DNA of 64,000 nucleotides from Cranoglanis bouderius (taxonomy: Eukaryota; Chordata; Actinopteri; Siluriformes; Cranoglanididae), in NCBI GenBank assembly GCA_023630585.1, contig CM042551.1:3122001-3186000 (forward strand), in the 5' to 3' direction. A model generated the notes under the pieces. The model was given only the letters and a program-made list of their open reading frames with translations. It ran no database searches and had not been told where the DNA came from. Below are positions 22,661 to 33,090 of this stretch, piece by piece (position 1 is the stretch's first letter; every line of letters begins with the position of its first letter). The position numbers and the translations under genes were made by a program.

Positions 22661-23734
22661 CAGTTGTGCTCATAAATTTACACACCCCTTGCAGAATCTG
22701 CACAAAAAAAAAGTTATTTCACATAACGGATGTTTACGTATTAGTCCACAAGACACAATAATAACTGACTTTACACAAACGAACCAGTTCAAAAGTTGAC
22801 ACACGCTCGATTCTTAACACTGTGTGTCGTTACCTGGATGATCGACGACTGTGTTTATGTTCTGTGATAGTCGTTCATGAGTCCCTTGTTGGTCCTGAGA
22901 AGTTAAACTGCCCACTGTTCTTCAGAAAAATCCTCCAGGTCCTGCACATTCTTTACTTTTCCAGCATCTTCTGCATATTTGACTCCTTTTCCAACAGACT
23001 ATATGATGTTGAGATCCATCTTTTCACACCGAGGACGACCGAGGGACTCGTACACGACTATTACAAAAGGTGCACACGTTCACTGATGCACAAGAAGGCA
23101 ACACGATACATTAAGAGACGGGGGGTGGGGGAGGGGACTTTTGAACAGGATGATCGGTGTAAATTGTTATTATTTGTTAATGGCAATGTATAAAAACGTC
23201 ACTGTTAATGTTAAAGCAACGTGAATAGCAAGCATAATATCACCTCTAATACTGAACTGAAAATGTATTAAATTTGACACTTGTTGGTGTATGAAAACCA
23301 GGATGATCGGTGTAAATTGTTATTATTTTGTTTAAAGAATTTTCAGAAGCTACATAAGATATTTACATGTTTCCCAGAAGACAAAATAATAACGATTTAC
23401 ACCGATCATCCTGTTCAACTTCTCAGGACAAACAAGAGACTCATGAACGACTATCACAGAACATAAACACAGTCAGTGATCATCCAGGTAACGACACACA
23501 GTGTTAAGAATCGAGCGTGTGTAAACTTTTGAACTGGTTCATTTGTGTAAATTCAGTTATTATTGTGTCTTGTGGACTAATATGTAAACATCCGTTATGT
23601 GACGTAGCATATTCGAGGCAGCACTAAATAACAAAAGTAAATGCAATTTTAATGATCTCTCTTATTTTATAAAAAAAAAATTATTAACATTTTGAAGATT
23701 CTGCAAGGGGTATGTCAATTTTTGAGCACAACCG
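22661..23734. mobile_element. foldback Tc1/mariner-type non-autonomous element
   Basis: Ends are CAGTTGTGCTCATAAATTTA (left) and the imperfect reverse complement ending GAGCACAACCG (right), each flanked by TA, the Tc1/mariner target. Behind the ends, arms of roughly 250 bases are near-perfect inverted repeats: GATGTTTACGTATTAGTCC..., TTCTTAACACTGTGTGTCG and GTGATAGTCGTTCATGAGTC occur on the left (22728-22905) and as reverse complements on the right (23425-23600). No transposase is present, so it would need a trans-acting enzyme. The centre holds an inserted piece (23176-23303). Confidence 0.85.
23148..23335. repeat. insert flanked by ~33-bp direct repeats inside the foldback element
   Basis: The segment GGATGATCGGTGTAAATTG plus TTATTATTTGTT occurs at 23148-23180 and again at 23302-23334. 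Between them lies TTAATGGCAATGTATAAAAA...TTGGTGTATGAAAACC, which is found again, slightly shortened, at 26459-26550. This is a dispersed repeat that arrived here with a direct duplication of its target, or by recombination. Confidence 0.7.
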
Positions 23735-24079
23735 TATAGAGTTCTATCAGTTTCCTGTGTGGCAGGAAATAATTTCTCAGTTATTACTGCTCAGAGGCAA
23801 TAGTCAGATGCATATTTTCCACTAAATCGCACAATACAGTGCAAAACAGCAGCCAAACATTACCAGTGTCATATAGCTAGTGGTGTATTTTTGAATATAC
23901 TATTTGTTCTGGTATTATACAGTTCATTATATAGCCAAAATAACAAACGTAACTATGCACATCTACAGTATGTAAACGGTTCGCCTAAATGTTTATCTTA
24001 AATAATTCATTGCAAAAAAATAATAATAATAATAATAATACAGCTGTTTCTATGGAAACTCATTTCTGACAAATATTAT

Positions 24080-24475
24080 GTACCTTTCAACTATGCGATA
24101 TTAACTCGCAATTGGGAGATAGAAGTCACAGTTGCATGATATCTCAATTGTGACATAATATCACGCAGTTGTGACTTCATATCTCACAACTGTGGATTAA
24201 TTAATATCACTTAATTACACCCTTTTTTTTGAATCTCATCATTGCGAGTTATTTTCATGCAAATGTGACTTTTTAATCTTGTAATTGCCCGTTATCAATC
24301 TAATGTACTGTTAATTTTTAACTTACAATTGCGAGTTGACATCACTTCACTGCGACTTTTTAAAAAAAATCTCGTAATTGCAAGTTATTTTCACGCAGTT
24401 GCGAGTTAACATCACAATTACAACTTTACATCCCACAACTCTGAGGTAATATTTCACAATGGCGACTGTTTATAC
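24080..24475. repeat. degenerate repeats of CGCAATTGCGAG type
   Basis: Near-palindromic words (CGCAATTGGGAG, CACAATTGCGAG, ACGCAGTTGCGAGT, TCGTAATTGCAAGT) recur about every 25-30 bases with TTATTTTCACG and GACTTTTTA linkers. A very degenerate tandem array. Confidence 0.65.
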
Positions 24476-24479
24476 CTCA

Positions 24480-26050
24480 ATTGCTTTAATTAATATCACA
24501 CAGTAACCAACCTGATATAACCTCCCTGAAACGGTCTTTTCAGCAGGAACCGGACACTCCAGGGGGAATGTCTTAGGCTGAACACTATAGCATGCCTGCA
24601 GTGTTGGTGTGGCTTGGTTAGGGGTAGGAGACAGCATGATAAGCTGAATAGTCATAGTAGTCATTAGAAACTGATAACTGTTAGATAAATCATCACAACT
24701 GCAATATAAATTTGAGTTTACCGCTAGAATATATGTTTTGTATGTTTTCATTTTTTCTTTTTCATTTCTTGGCTTCTGTTTTGTGAAGTCTGCATTCCAG
24801 TTGTCGAGTGTGTTTGTCCTGATGTGACAGACCCGATCCGTCACCACAGGTTAGCGCCTGGGTGATTTTGCCGTATATTTGTTTTCCGTTATGAGTCGGA
24901 CCTGATAGCGGGGGGCCAATCAGCCCAATCAGAGCCAAACAGAGCAGAGGTGCTACTAAGGGGCCTGAGCCCTGATCTTTTAAGCCTACTCCCAATTTTT
25001 CCATCAAGAATCACCCAGGGTCTGAGCAGAACTTTAGGATCCATTTGGTTTTTTTTGTGTGGTTTTTTTTTGTTTGTTTGTTTTTAAAAAAGACAACATG
25101 AAATCAAACTCAACCATTTTTTAAAAACCTTATCAGCTTGTGCTGCTGGATAGATTCAACTCTATTAATTACTTAAAAGATACAATTCTTTTTTGTTCTT
25201 TCTTCTTTCACTAGAGAACTTTGTCTGCCTATAAATGGCCTCTGATTGTTGGCTACATCAATGCACACTTGCAAGAGGGTTTTAAATCATCTCAGGTCAC
25301 ATTTCCCATCCCGTATGCACAGCTATGATCCAACAGAAAACCCTTTTTTGTAAGAGTGTAGACATGTGCTCATTCTGCGCAGTGTTTCCTGCAGCTATTA
25401 AGCTAGCAAGACGGTGCTAATGTGAGCAGGGCTACGGCTCTCAGAGGACTCAGCTGACCTTTTGAGTCTTTCGTGTTTGCTTTTTTGCAAGGATTTAATA
25501 CTGAAATTGCACACATCGGTATTAAGATCTCAGACGTATCTACAGACTTAAGCAGTATTAAAAGTTGTGTGAGAGTTACGCACACGGGGCAGAGGTTCAG
25601 TTACGAGTGATTCCGAACTAAAAGCTCGTTTTCTTGTGTGATATCGACTTGAGTGCATCAAATTAAGAAAAATATAGACACTATTTTATTAATTCATTCT
25701 CAACTGATGGCTACATCAACCAGAGGTCCGGGGAGCCCTTGTGGTCTGTTCCATAATTACAGGAGGTTTGTGGGATTGTTTCTAAAAATATTTGTAAACA
25801 TATACTTTAAATTCATTTTTAGGCCCATTAAATTTCAGAAAAGCCATAGACTTGCTGTTTTTAAAATTTAACTATTTGCTCAGTAAAGCACATTCACAAC
25901 TCTTTATTCTTATTTACTTAGTTTACTGCCATATGTCCTTGTACTCTATCTATCTATCTATCTTAGCTTAGCTTGCGTGTTCTGGAGGGCCCTCGGTCTA
26001 TGTTCACTGTATCGTTATTAACAAAAGATCTGCATTGTGTCCAACATTGA
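24480..26050. other. intergenic, no gene seen
   Basis: No recognised coding sequence. A short (TCTA)n lies at 25946-25963. Open frames up to 125 codons (for example 24470-24847, minus strand) show no domain and no codon pattern I would trust. Confidence 0.5.
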
Positions 26051-26060
26051 TAGGTTAAAT

Positions 26061-26324
26061 GAATGGTGGTAGATCGGGTTGTCCACTAATCGTAGGGTTG
26101 GCGGTTCGATTCCTGGCCCACGTGACTCCATGTGCTGAAGTGTCCTTGGGCAAGACACTGAACCCCAAGTTGCTCCCGATGGCAGGCAAGTGCCTTGCAT
26201 GGTAGCTCTGTTGCCATTGGTGTGTGCGTGAATGGGTGAATGAGACATAAAAAGTAATGTAAAGCGCTTTGTGAACCGCAAAAAGGTTAAAAGGTGCTAT
26301 ATGAGTGCAGAGTCCATTTACCAT
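26061..26324 (+). repeat. tRNA-derived SINE, second family
   Basis: Contains a perfect Pol III B box (GGTTCGATTCC, 26103-26113), followed by CTTGGGCAAGACACTGAACC. The 3' part is AATGTAAAGCGCTTTGTGAA, then GCTATATGAGTGCAGAGTCC and ATTTACCAT, the usual LINE-derived tail of this teleost SINE type. The A box is degenerate. Confidence 0.85.
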
Positions 26325-26458
26325 AATTCAGAGTGATAACCAGATTAAGTGTAATGTTAGTAATAAAATGTGTGAACATGTGCCAGGCTGCAAAAAATTC
26401 CTTTTCAAGTTTAACACTGATGGGTAAAATAACGTGTATGTCAGTGTGTGATGTGAAA

Positions 26459-26552
26459 TGTTAATGGCAATGTATAAAAAACGTCACTGTTAATGTTAAA
26501 GCATGAACTGAAAATGTATTAAATTTGACACTTGTTGGTGTATGAAAACCTG
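26459..26552 (+). repeat. dispersed repeat shared with 23176-23303
   Basis: TTAATGGCAATGTATAAAAA, ACTGAAAATGTATTAAATTT and GACACTTGTTGGTGTATGAA match the centre of the foldback element. The stretch between GTTAAAGCA and TGAACTG present in the other copy is missing here. Confidence 0.8.
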
Positions 26553-26561
26553 TTATGTAGA

Positions 26562-26564
<3 letters not shown>

Positions 26565-26615
<51 letters not shown>
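26565..26615. repeat. (TA)n microsatellite
   Basis: About 25 TA units. Confidence 0.95.
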
Positions 26616-26617
<2 letters not shown>

Positions 26618-26826
26618 GGAGCTGTGTTTTATATGTGCTTCCATTGTCTGAGTGAGACCTTCTTTACACGGTGGAGCTGTTGTTTAGTCACAGTTCTGTT
26701 TCCTTGTGGAAAGTGTCTGAGGTGGATAAAGAGCCTAATAAAAAGAAAGCTGCTTTGCTTTGACTCAACTGCGATCTTCGTGTCCTCCTCATTCATCCCT
26801 CACATCAACACAACACAGAGTCATTT

Positions 26827-27024
26827 GGGGGAGCAGTGGTAGCTCAGTGGTTAAGATGTTGGGCTACTGATTGGAAGGTCATGAGTTCAAATCCCAGCAC
26901 CGCCAAGCTGCCACTGTTGGGCCCTTGAGCAAGGCCCTTAACCCTCAATTGCTCATATGTATAAATGAAGTTAATGTAAGTCGCTCTGGATAAGGGTGTC
27001 TGCCAAATGCCATAAATGTAAATG
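26827..27024 (+). repeat. tRNA-derived SINE, full length
   Basis: A box TAGCTCAGTGG (26840-26850) fits the Pol III consensus exactly; the B box is AGTTCAAATCC (26884-26894). Then come CTGCCACTGTTGGGCCCTTG and a tail GTAAGTCGCTCTGGATAAGG, GTGTCTGCCAAATGCC and ATAAATGTAAATG. It is the best-preserved copy of the family also at 7741 and 54921. I associate this type with catfish and other teleosts. Confidence 0.9.
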
Positions 27025-27462
27025 GAGCACACCAATGGAGGGGTTTTTATATATATATATATATATATAGTCGTCTAGCTATCACAATTTGGCCCATGTC
27101 AAAGTCCTGATGTATTCGAGACCTGACTGTTCACTTGCTGCCTAATATATCCCACCCTTTGACAGGTGCCATTGTAACAAGATAATCAATGTTATTCACT
27201 TCACCTCTCAGTGGTTTAATGTTATGGCTGATCGGTAAATATATATTATGTGGGGGGTCTGCGAGGATCAGACAGAATATGCTAGGGGTTCACGGCTGAA
27301 AAAAGGTTGAGAACCACTGGTCTAGACGCTACTACATTATAATTAGAAGCAAAACCATGTTTCAGAAACTTTTACTCAAGAAAAATCTGCGACCTCGGAG
27401 CCCAGAAATTCAACTTAAGCAGCTGTGTAACCCTACTCTGAATATGAGAAACTTTCCCCTCA

Positions 27463-27684
27463 TATATATTGATGTAAACTTGGACTCAAATCGCATTGTC
27501 AATAATATATTACAATGAATAAAATCCCCTGTAGTGGAGTATTTGGAGTGCTTCAATATTCATGCCCATAACCCTATATTGGTGTAAATCTGGACTCAAA
27601 TCACACTGTGATTAATATTACAATGAATAAAATCCCCTGTAGTGGAGTATTTGGAGTATTTGAGTATTCATGCCCATAACCCTC
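27463..27684 (+). repeat. 110-bp sequence, two tandem copies
   Basis: TGGACTCAAATC...CAATGAATAAAATCCCCTGT...AGTGGAGTATTTGGAGT...ATTCATGCCCATAACCC occurs twice with a 110-base offset (27481 and 27591) and several point differences. Confidence 0.9.
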
Positions 27685-28079
27685 ATGCCCAATGTCTACT
27701 ATCTCTCTCTCTATCCCTGTCTGGATGCCTTCTTCATGGCCCAAGCTCGTTCTGAATTGGAATCCAGATCCACTTCACCTTCAGGTGTTCAACCTTCAGC
27801 CACACAGCCCAAAATCTCCCTGAATTCCCACTTGCTTGCCTTTATAGTCAGTAAGAAGGTATCTGAAATCGTCTGAAGTCCTCAAGGCTAAAAAAAAAAC
27901 CCCAACATTGAAATGAGCAGCTTTCACTCTGGATAAACACTCTAAGAACTGTTTTTCCAACACAAGGCCGAGGAACCCTAAAATCCAGAGTCTCTGCCTT
28001 TGGCCCCAGAGCCCTGAGCATATTCCGACTCTCAGCATGAGGCTTTCTTGTGCCATTCTTTCAGTGCCTGAACGGAATA

Positions 28080-28260
28080 ATTAATCAACACATCGCTGAT
28101 TGGGTAATTAGTATGTAGTAACACTAACAGTGAACACTCCATTAATATAGCTTATTTATGGCACCTAAATGACTAATTAATTACGTTGGGACGATGGGTG
28201 AGGCAGGGTAATGGTGCAGGAGGGTACTGTATATGTGTTTGGACCTCCAGTTCATTAATA
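28080..28260. other. possible conserved non-coding element
   Basis: Repeat-free AT-rich segment with several TAATTA/ATTAAT homeodomain-type core sites (near 28078, 28105, 28174). Only the composition suggests regulatory function; conservation cannot be judged here. Confidence 0.2.
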
Positions 28261-28969
28261 ATGCATTTCTGTCATCTTTTTTCCAAAGGTTTCACTCATG
28301 AATAACTAATCTCCGAACTAAGGGAGAATAGCCATGGACCGAGGAAAAAGCTACGGAAATGTAAACCTTGCATGAATTTGCATTTTTTAAAACCAGCACA
28401 TTCAGGTCTATACTTTGCATACTTCGCTCTTTTCATCTAAACGGACGCTCCCACTGCTAAAAAAGTCTCTTTGTGTTGCGAAGAGTAGAAAAAAAGGAGA
28501 AAAATCAGCGTTCAAACACAATGAGAGTCACTCTCCTCCCACACTAAGTCACCGATGAGTCAGTTAACTGTGGTTTCCGAACGCAGGAAGACAGAATGCA
28601 AATGGCAAAGAACAACAGCAAAGACAAAAGTTTGATTATAATTACTTCAGTCCGTAACAAGAACAAGGGGGGGGGGTGGGGAAGATTCCTAGGGAAAAAA
28701 GTACACTATCCTGACCGTAACTTTGGGTGAATGCACAGAAAAGGCTCATTTAAAAGCTTTAAAAGTGAGGCATCAATTACAAAGTTCATGACGTTCCATT
28801 CCAGTACAATGACTTTACATCAATATCATTTTACTAAGCGAAAGCCTGAGCTAAAAAAAAAATCACAAAAGTTTTATAATAAGCCAAAGACAAACTATGC
28901 GCCTCATTCTCACTCAGAGTCTCATTCAAAGAGCAACTTACACACTGAGCTGTGTGTGGGATGGAGAGA

Positions 28970-29220
28970 TAGAGGGTAGACAGATGGATAGAAGAGACAA
29001 TAGATGGGTAAATGTATAGATGGGTGGCTGGGAGGATAGATGAGTAGACTGATACTCAGATAGATAGATAGATAGGTAGATAGATAGACAGACAGATAAA
29101 CTACATTGTTAGCAATTAAAAAAATAGTGACAAGATTATTTTATTATAGTATATGGATGTATGGGTAAATTAATATATAGATGGATGGGTGGGTGCATGG
29201 ATGAATGGATGGTGAGACAG
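28970..29220. repeat. GATA/GATG simple-sequence region
   Basis: Degenerate GATA and GATG tetranucleotides (GATAGATAGATAGATAGG and similar). The same composition resumes at 30290-30640, on the other side of the Tc1-like copy, so the transposon landed in one array. Confidence 0.9.
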
Positions 29221-29224
29221 ATGT

Positions 29225-30287
29225 AACAAACAACACTCAATAGGAGACAGATGTGGACTGCTGGCAGGCCAGTCAAGCACAGGCACTCTGTGTCTACGAA
29301 GCCATGCTGTTGTAGCACGTTCAGAATGAGGCCTGGCATTGTCCTGCTGAAATAACCATGGACTTCCTGGGAAAAGACGTTGCCTTGATGGCAGCATATG
29401 TCTCTAAATTCCCAATATATGCCTCCGCGTCAATGGTACCTTCACACATATGCAAGTCACCCATGCTGTGGGCACTGATGCACCCCCATACCATCACAGA
29501 TGCTGGCTTTTGCAACAGTCTAGTTGGTCTTTTTCATCTTTGGCACGGAGAACTCGACTTCCATTTTTCCGGAAAACAAGCTGAAACGTGGACTCATCTG
29601 ACCACAGCACATGTGGACTGCCTTTCAGTCCATCTGAGATGAGCTTGGGCTGCATAGAGTTGTGTGGCTTCCTCCTTGCATAATAGAGCTTTGGGTTGCA
29701 TTTCTGGATGCAGCGGCGGACTGTGTTAAGTGACAACGGTTTTCCGAAGTACTCCCGAGCCCATGTGGTTATATTTACGACAGTAGCATTCCCTGAATCT
29801 TTTCACAATATTATGCACTGTAGATGGTGAAAGACCCAAATTCTTTGCAATCTTGCGTTGAGCAATGTTCTTTTTGAACTGACTGACAATTCTCTCACAA
29901 AGTTTGGCACAAAGTGGTGAGCCACGACCCATCCTTGCTTGCAAAGACTGAGCTTTTGGTGGATGCTCCTTTTATGCCCAATCTGGAGACCCTCCCCAGT
30001 TACCAATTAACCCGATCCTCCAAAATGGTGTTACTTGAATATTCTATAAACTTTTCAGTCTGATTTTGCCTCTGTCACAACTTTTTTTGAGTGTGTTGAA
30101 GCCATCAAATTCTAAATTTGTTTATATTTAAAAATATAGTTAAGTTGGTCAGTGAAAACATTGAATATCTTTTCTTTGTACCTTTGTCAGTTAATTAAAG
30201 TTTCAAGAGACTTGACAAATCACATATTTTTGTTTCTGTTGCATTTTAGAAAAAATCCCAACTTTTCTGGAAATGGGGTTAGTAGAA
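29225..30287 (-). pseudogene. Tc1-like element with broken transposase, copy A1
   Basis: The minus strand begins with CCCATTTCCAGAAAAGTTGG, the terminal repeat. It then encodes MGRGSPLCAKLCERIVSQFK...AKNLGLSPSTVHNIVKRF (helix-turn-helix), SLNTVRRCIQKCNPKLYYAR, VLWSDESTFQLVF with the first catalytic Asp, and WLFQQDNARPHSERATT with the second. The region after SPHLSPIE and the distal terminal repeat are lost. Several frameshifts and an internal deletion between the HTH and SLNTVRR show it is dead. It belongs to the same family as 46445-49497. Confidence 0.92.
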
Positions 30288-30289
30288 TG

Positions 30290-30640
30290 ATGGATAGGTG
30301 GGCAAAAGTACAGATGGATGCATAATTGTAGAACGGTAGATAGATGTGTGGATGGTGAGATTGATGTAAATAGATAGAAAGCTAGAATAGGGTGGATGGA
30401 TGGAAAAATTGATGAGTAATTGTAGATAGGTAGGAAGATGGGTGGATTGTGAGATTTGAATTTGTAGAAGGATAGATTGGCAGGTAGATGAGTGGATAGA
30501 TAGATAGCTAGCTAGATAGATAGATAGATCGAGGGATGGATGGATGGATGTGTAGATAATATGTACTTGCTGATGGAAATTTAACATACTATATATCAGT
30601 AATTTGCTGTATGGATGGATGGATGGATGGATGGATGAGT
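30290..30640. repeat. GATA/GATG simple-sequence region, continuation
   Basis: TAGATAGATAGATAG and GGATGGATGGATGG runs. The 143-codon minus-strand open frame (Ser/Ile/His-rich) is a by-product. Confidence 0.85.
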
Positions 30641-31112
30641 AGCAGTGAGAGAAAGCAGTGTGCATGAATAAAGCGTAGCACCTACAGGAATAATGAGTAA
30701 TGCTCCACATTGGAGCAGTAATAATTAAAACATAATGCTAAATGGAACATATCAGTTTAAGTTGTGTGTTATATGTTGACTGTAACACAGCAGTGTGTAC
30801 GGTTTATCTGGACTGGCTGCAGAGGAATATTAACATTGCGTTAGTGTGTTGGTGTTTGTTGTTAAAGGCCTTCACCCGTAGCTGCTGGGTCTCAGAAGGT
30901 CCCTCGCCGCCTGGCCTCAGTGTGTTTGAGTAAATGGTCCTTATTTTTACAGTGTAATTACCTGCTGTAGAGCAGGACTGATGTAGTCGCACCAACCGAT
31001 CAATCAGGCTGGAACAACGCTGGCACGTTGGCAGGCTGCTGAACACACACAGCCGCTCACACCATCTCGTGTTCACTTTCCAATCAGTGCTCTGCTACAC
31101 TGTGGGACCTAC

Positions 31113-31672
31113 ACGGGTGAATTAACACCCACAATGTAGAATTAACTCCTACAGTGTGACATTAACTCTTACAGTGTAGAATTAACTCCTACAGTATAAA
31201 ATAAACTCATATAGAGTGGAATTAGCTCTAACAGTGTGACATTAATTCCTACAGTGTAGAAGTATTTCCTACAGTGTAGAATTAACTCATACGGTGTATA
31301 ATTAACTCATACAGTGTAGAATTAACTTATACAGTGTGACATTAATTTCTAAAGTGTAGCATTAACTCATACAGTGTGCTATTAACTTCTACAGTATAGA
31401 CTTAACTCATACAGTGTAGAATTGACTCATATAGAGTGTAATTAACTCATACAATGTAGACTTAACTTATACAGAGTGGAATTAACTCCTACAGTGTAGA
31501 ATTAACTTATACAGTGCAGAATTAACTCGCATAGTGTGACATTAACTCCTACAGTGTAGAATTAACTCATACAGAGAGGAATCAATTCCAACAGTGTAGA
31601 ATTAACTCACATAGTGTGACATTAACTCCTACAGTGCACAATTAGCTCATACAGAGTGGAATTAACTCCTAC
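31113..31672 (+). repeat. 20-bp minisatellite, left part
   Basis: About 28 degenerate units of ATTAACTCATACAGTGTAGA. It continues at 35716-35830 after the LTR element, so the element split it. Confidence 0.92.
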
Positions 31673-32372
31673 TGTTAGAGAACCCCTCGCACTTGGAGTC
31701 ACTCGCGAGGCAAATGACTCATTTCCACATTCCATGTTCCACGCTGCTATGGAGAACAGCGCACTTCCGCATTCACAAAAACCCGCCGGACTGATTCATT
31801 CATGAACTCACGTTTTGTTTACTTTGCCATGTGCTTGTGTTTTCATTTACGTCATGTCTCTGCCCCCGTTTGTTCATTGGTTCTTTGCTTTTTGTTCACG
31901 TCATGGCTCCGCCTCCTTATGTTCACTGGTTTTCCGTTTCATTGTGATTATTAGTTTCAGGTGTGTCTCGTTGTCTTTGGTGATTATTTAAACCGTTTCT
32001 TTTGTCCGCTTCATCACGGAGTTTACCTACCTAAATACCTAAGTAAGTAAGTGAATGTGTTGCCTTTACCTCGCAGTTCATGGACTATGGATTATTCTCT
32101 CGTTACCTTTTGGATCTATGCCTTGCCCTTGTGAATTTATGTTTTGCTCGCATTTCATGGACTATGGATTATTCTCTCGTTACCTTTTGGATCTATGCCT
32201 TGCCCATGTGAATTCTTGTTTTGCCTTTTGGGAATATACTCGTTTTTGCTTCTTTGGATTGTTGTTTGTTTTCGACCTTGCTTTTGTGTTCCTTTACTTT
32301 TGAATTAAGTTCCTAATAAACTGACCTTTTTCCCAGCGAATGCATCCAGCCTCTCCTCCGTGTTACATAACA
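31673..32372 (+). repeat. 5' LTR (700 bp)
   Basis: Starts TGTTAGAG and ends CATAACA. Carries an AATAAA signal (CCTAATAAACTGACC, near 32312). Differs from the 3' LTR by an extra copy of a 76-base segment (TTCATGGACTATGGATTATT..., at 32077 and again near 32153) and about 50 bases absent from the other. Confidence 0.92.
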
Positions 32373-32388
32373 GAATACTCCGCCCAAC

Positions 32389-33090
32389 ATGGATGCAGCG
32401 GGGAAACTTTTTGCTAACCATGCCCAATTTTTCGTTCCCCCACTGGACTCAATTTCTTTTCGGGCCGATCTTCCTCCTCCTACTGCCTACAATGGCTTTT
32501 CTAAATACCCCCAATATTTTTTTTTGCAGGCCCAGGGATATTTTCTCAGTTTAAAAGATCCCAAACCCAGTGAGGAACAATGGGCGTGGTTCCTCCTATC
32601 TCAGTTAGTCAGCTCAGCCCGCTGGTGGGCGGAGATCCACCTCGCCAGCGGGTACACCGAACTGAGTACAGTTTTGGGTTTAGTGGATCTCCTGATCCAT
32701 GAATATGGGAGCCCGGAATTCAATCCCAACCTAAACACCCTTTTTCACAATGTGCACCTGCCCGGTGAGCCCAGTCAGTTGTTCCTGGAGCACTATGAGA
32801 GGGAGCAGGCAAATGTGGCGGCCTGCACCTCTCAGCCCCGGACCCAGGAGTGCCCAACTGATGGATGCACCCGGCAAGCCAGCCTACAGTGCCCCACCTG
32901 TCGAAAACACGGAACAAGGAGCTACTATTTCTGCTCGCAAGACTGCTTTAAGGACAGCTGGCGAGTTCATAAGTGGCTCCATAGGCAGGCACCCCCAGAG
33001 CTCCAGCCCCAGAAGGAGGCCCAGCAGGAGGTCTCCCCAGCGGAGCGCCACCTGGAGGTTAATGAGGCAACCTCCAGCCCCGAGCTCTAG
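32389..33090 (+). CDS. Gag-like protein fused to a METAP1-type C6H2 zinc finger
   Basis: 233 codons from the first ATG after the 5' LTR to TAG. Residues 1-145 look like a Ty3-type Gag capsid: an N-terminal PPLDSISFRADLPPP stretch, YNGFSKYPQYFFLQAQGYF, ARWWAEIHL and FLEHYEREQ, matching the usual order in Sushi/PEG10-like Gag. Where a CCHC knuckle would be expected, residues 155-198 form a finger C155-x4-C160-x7-C168-x2-C171-x10-C182-x3-C186-x7-H194-x3-H198. Spacing and residues (TDGC, LQCPTC, YFCSQDCF, SW..HK.LH) match the zf-C6H2 domain at the N-terminus of methionine aminopeptidase 1, which docks that enzyme to the ribosome. All eight ligands are intact. The frame continues into the first copies of a 26-residue Glu/Pro/Ser repeat before stopping. 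I infer host-domain capture. It could instead be a MYND-like finger of other origin, but the match is close. Confidence 0.85.
   Translation: MDAAGKLFANHAQFFVPPLDSISFRADLPPPTAYNGFSKYPQYFFLQAQGYFLSLKDPKPSEEQWAWFLLSQLVSSARWWAEIHLASGYTELSTVLGLVDLLIHEYGSPEFNPNLNTLFHNVHLPGEPSQLFLEHYEREQANVAACTSQPRTQECPTDGCTRQASLQCPTCRKHGTRSYYFCSQDCFKDSWRVHKWLHRQAPPELQPQKEAQQEVSPAERHLEVNEATSSPEL

Noticed and set aside
24470..24847. 125-codon minus-strand frame
   Set aside because: Long by local standards but no motif, signal peptide or similarity I recognise; chance length in intergenic DNA.
26827..26900. Possible tRNA gene (perfect A box, good B box)
   Set aside because: No acceptor-stem pairing was found and the sequence continues into a SINE body and tail; same for 26061, 51921 and 62272.
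29358..29642. 94-codon + strand frame
   Set aside because: Antisense of a Tc1 transposase remnant.
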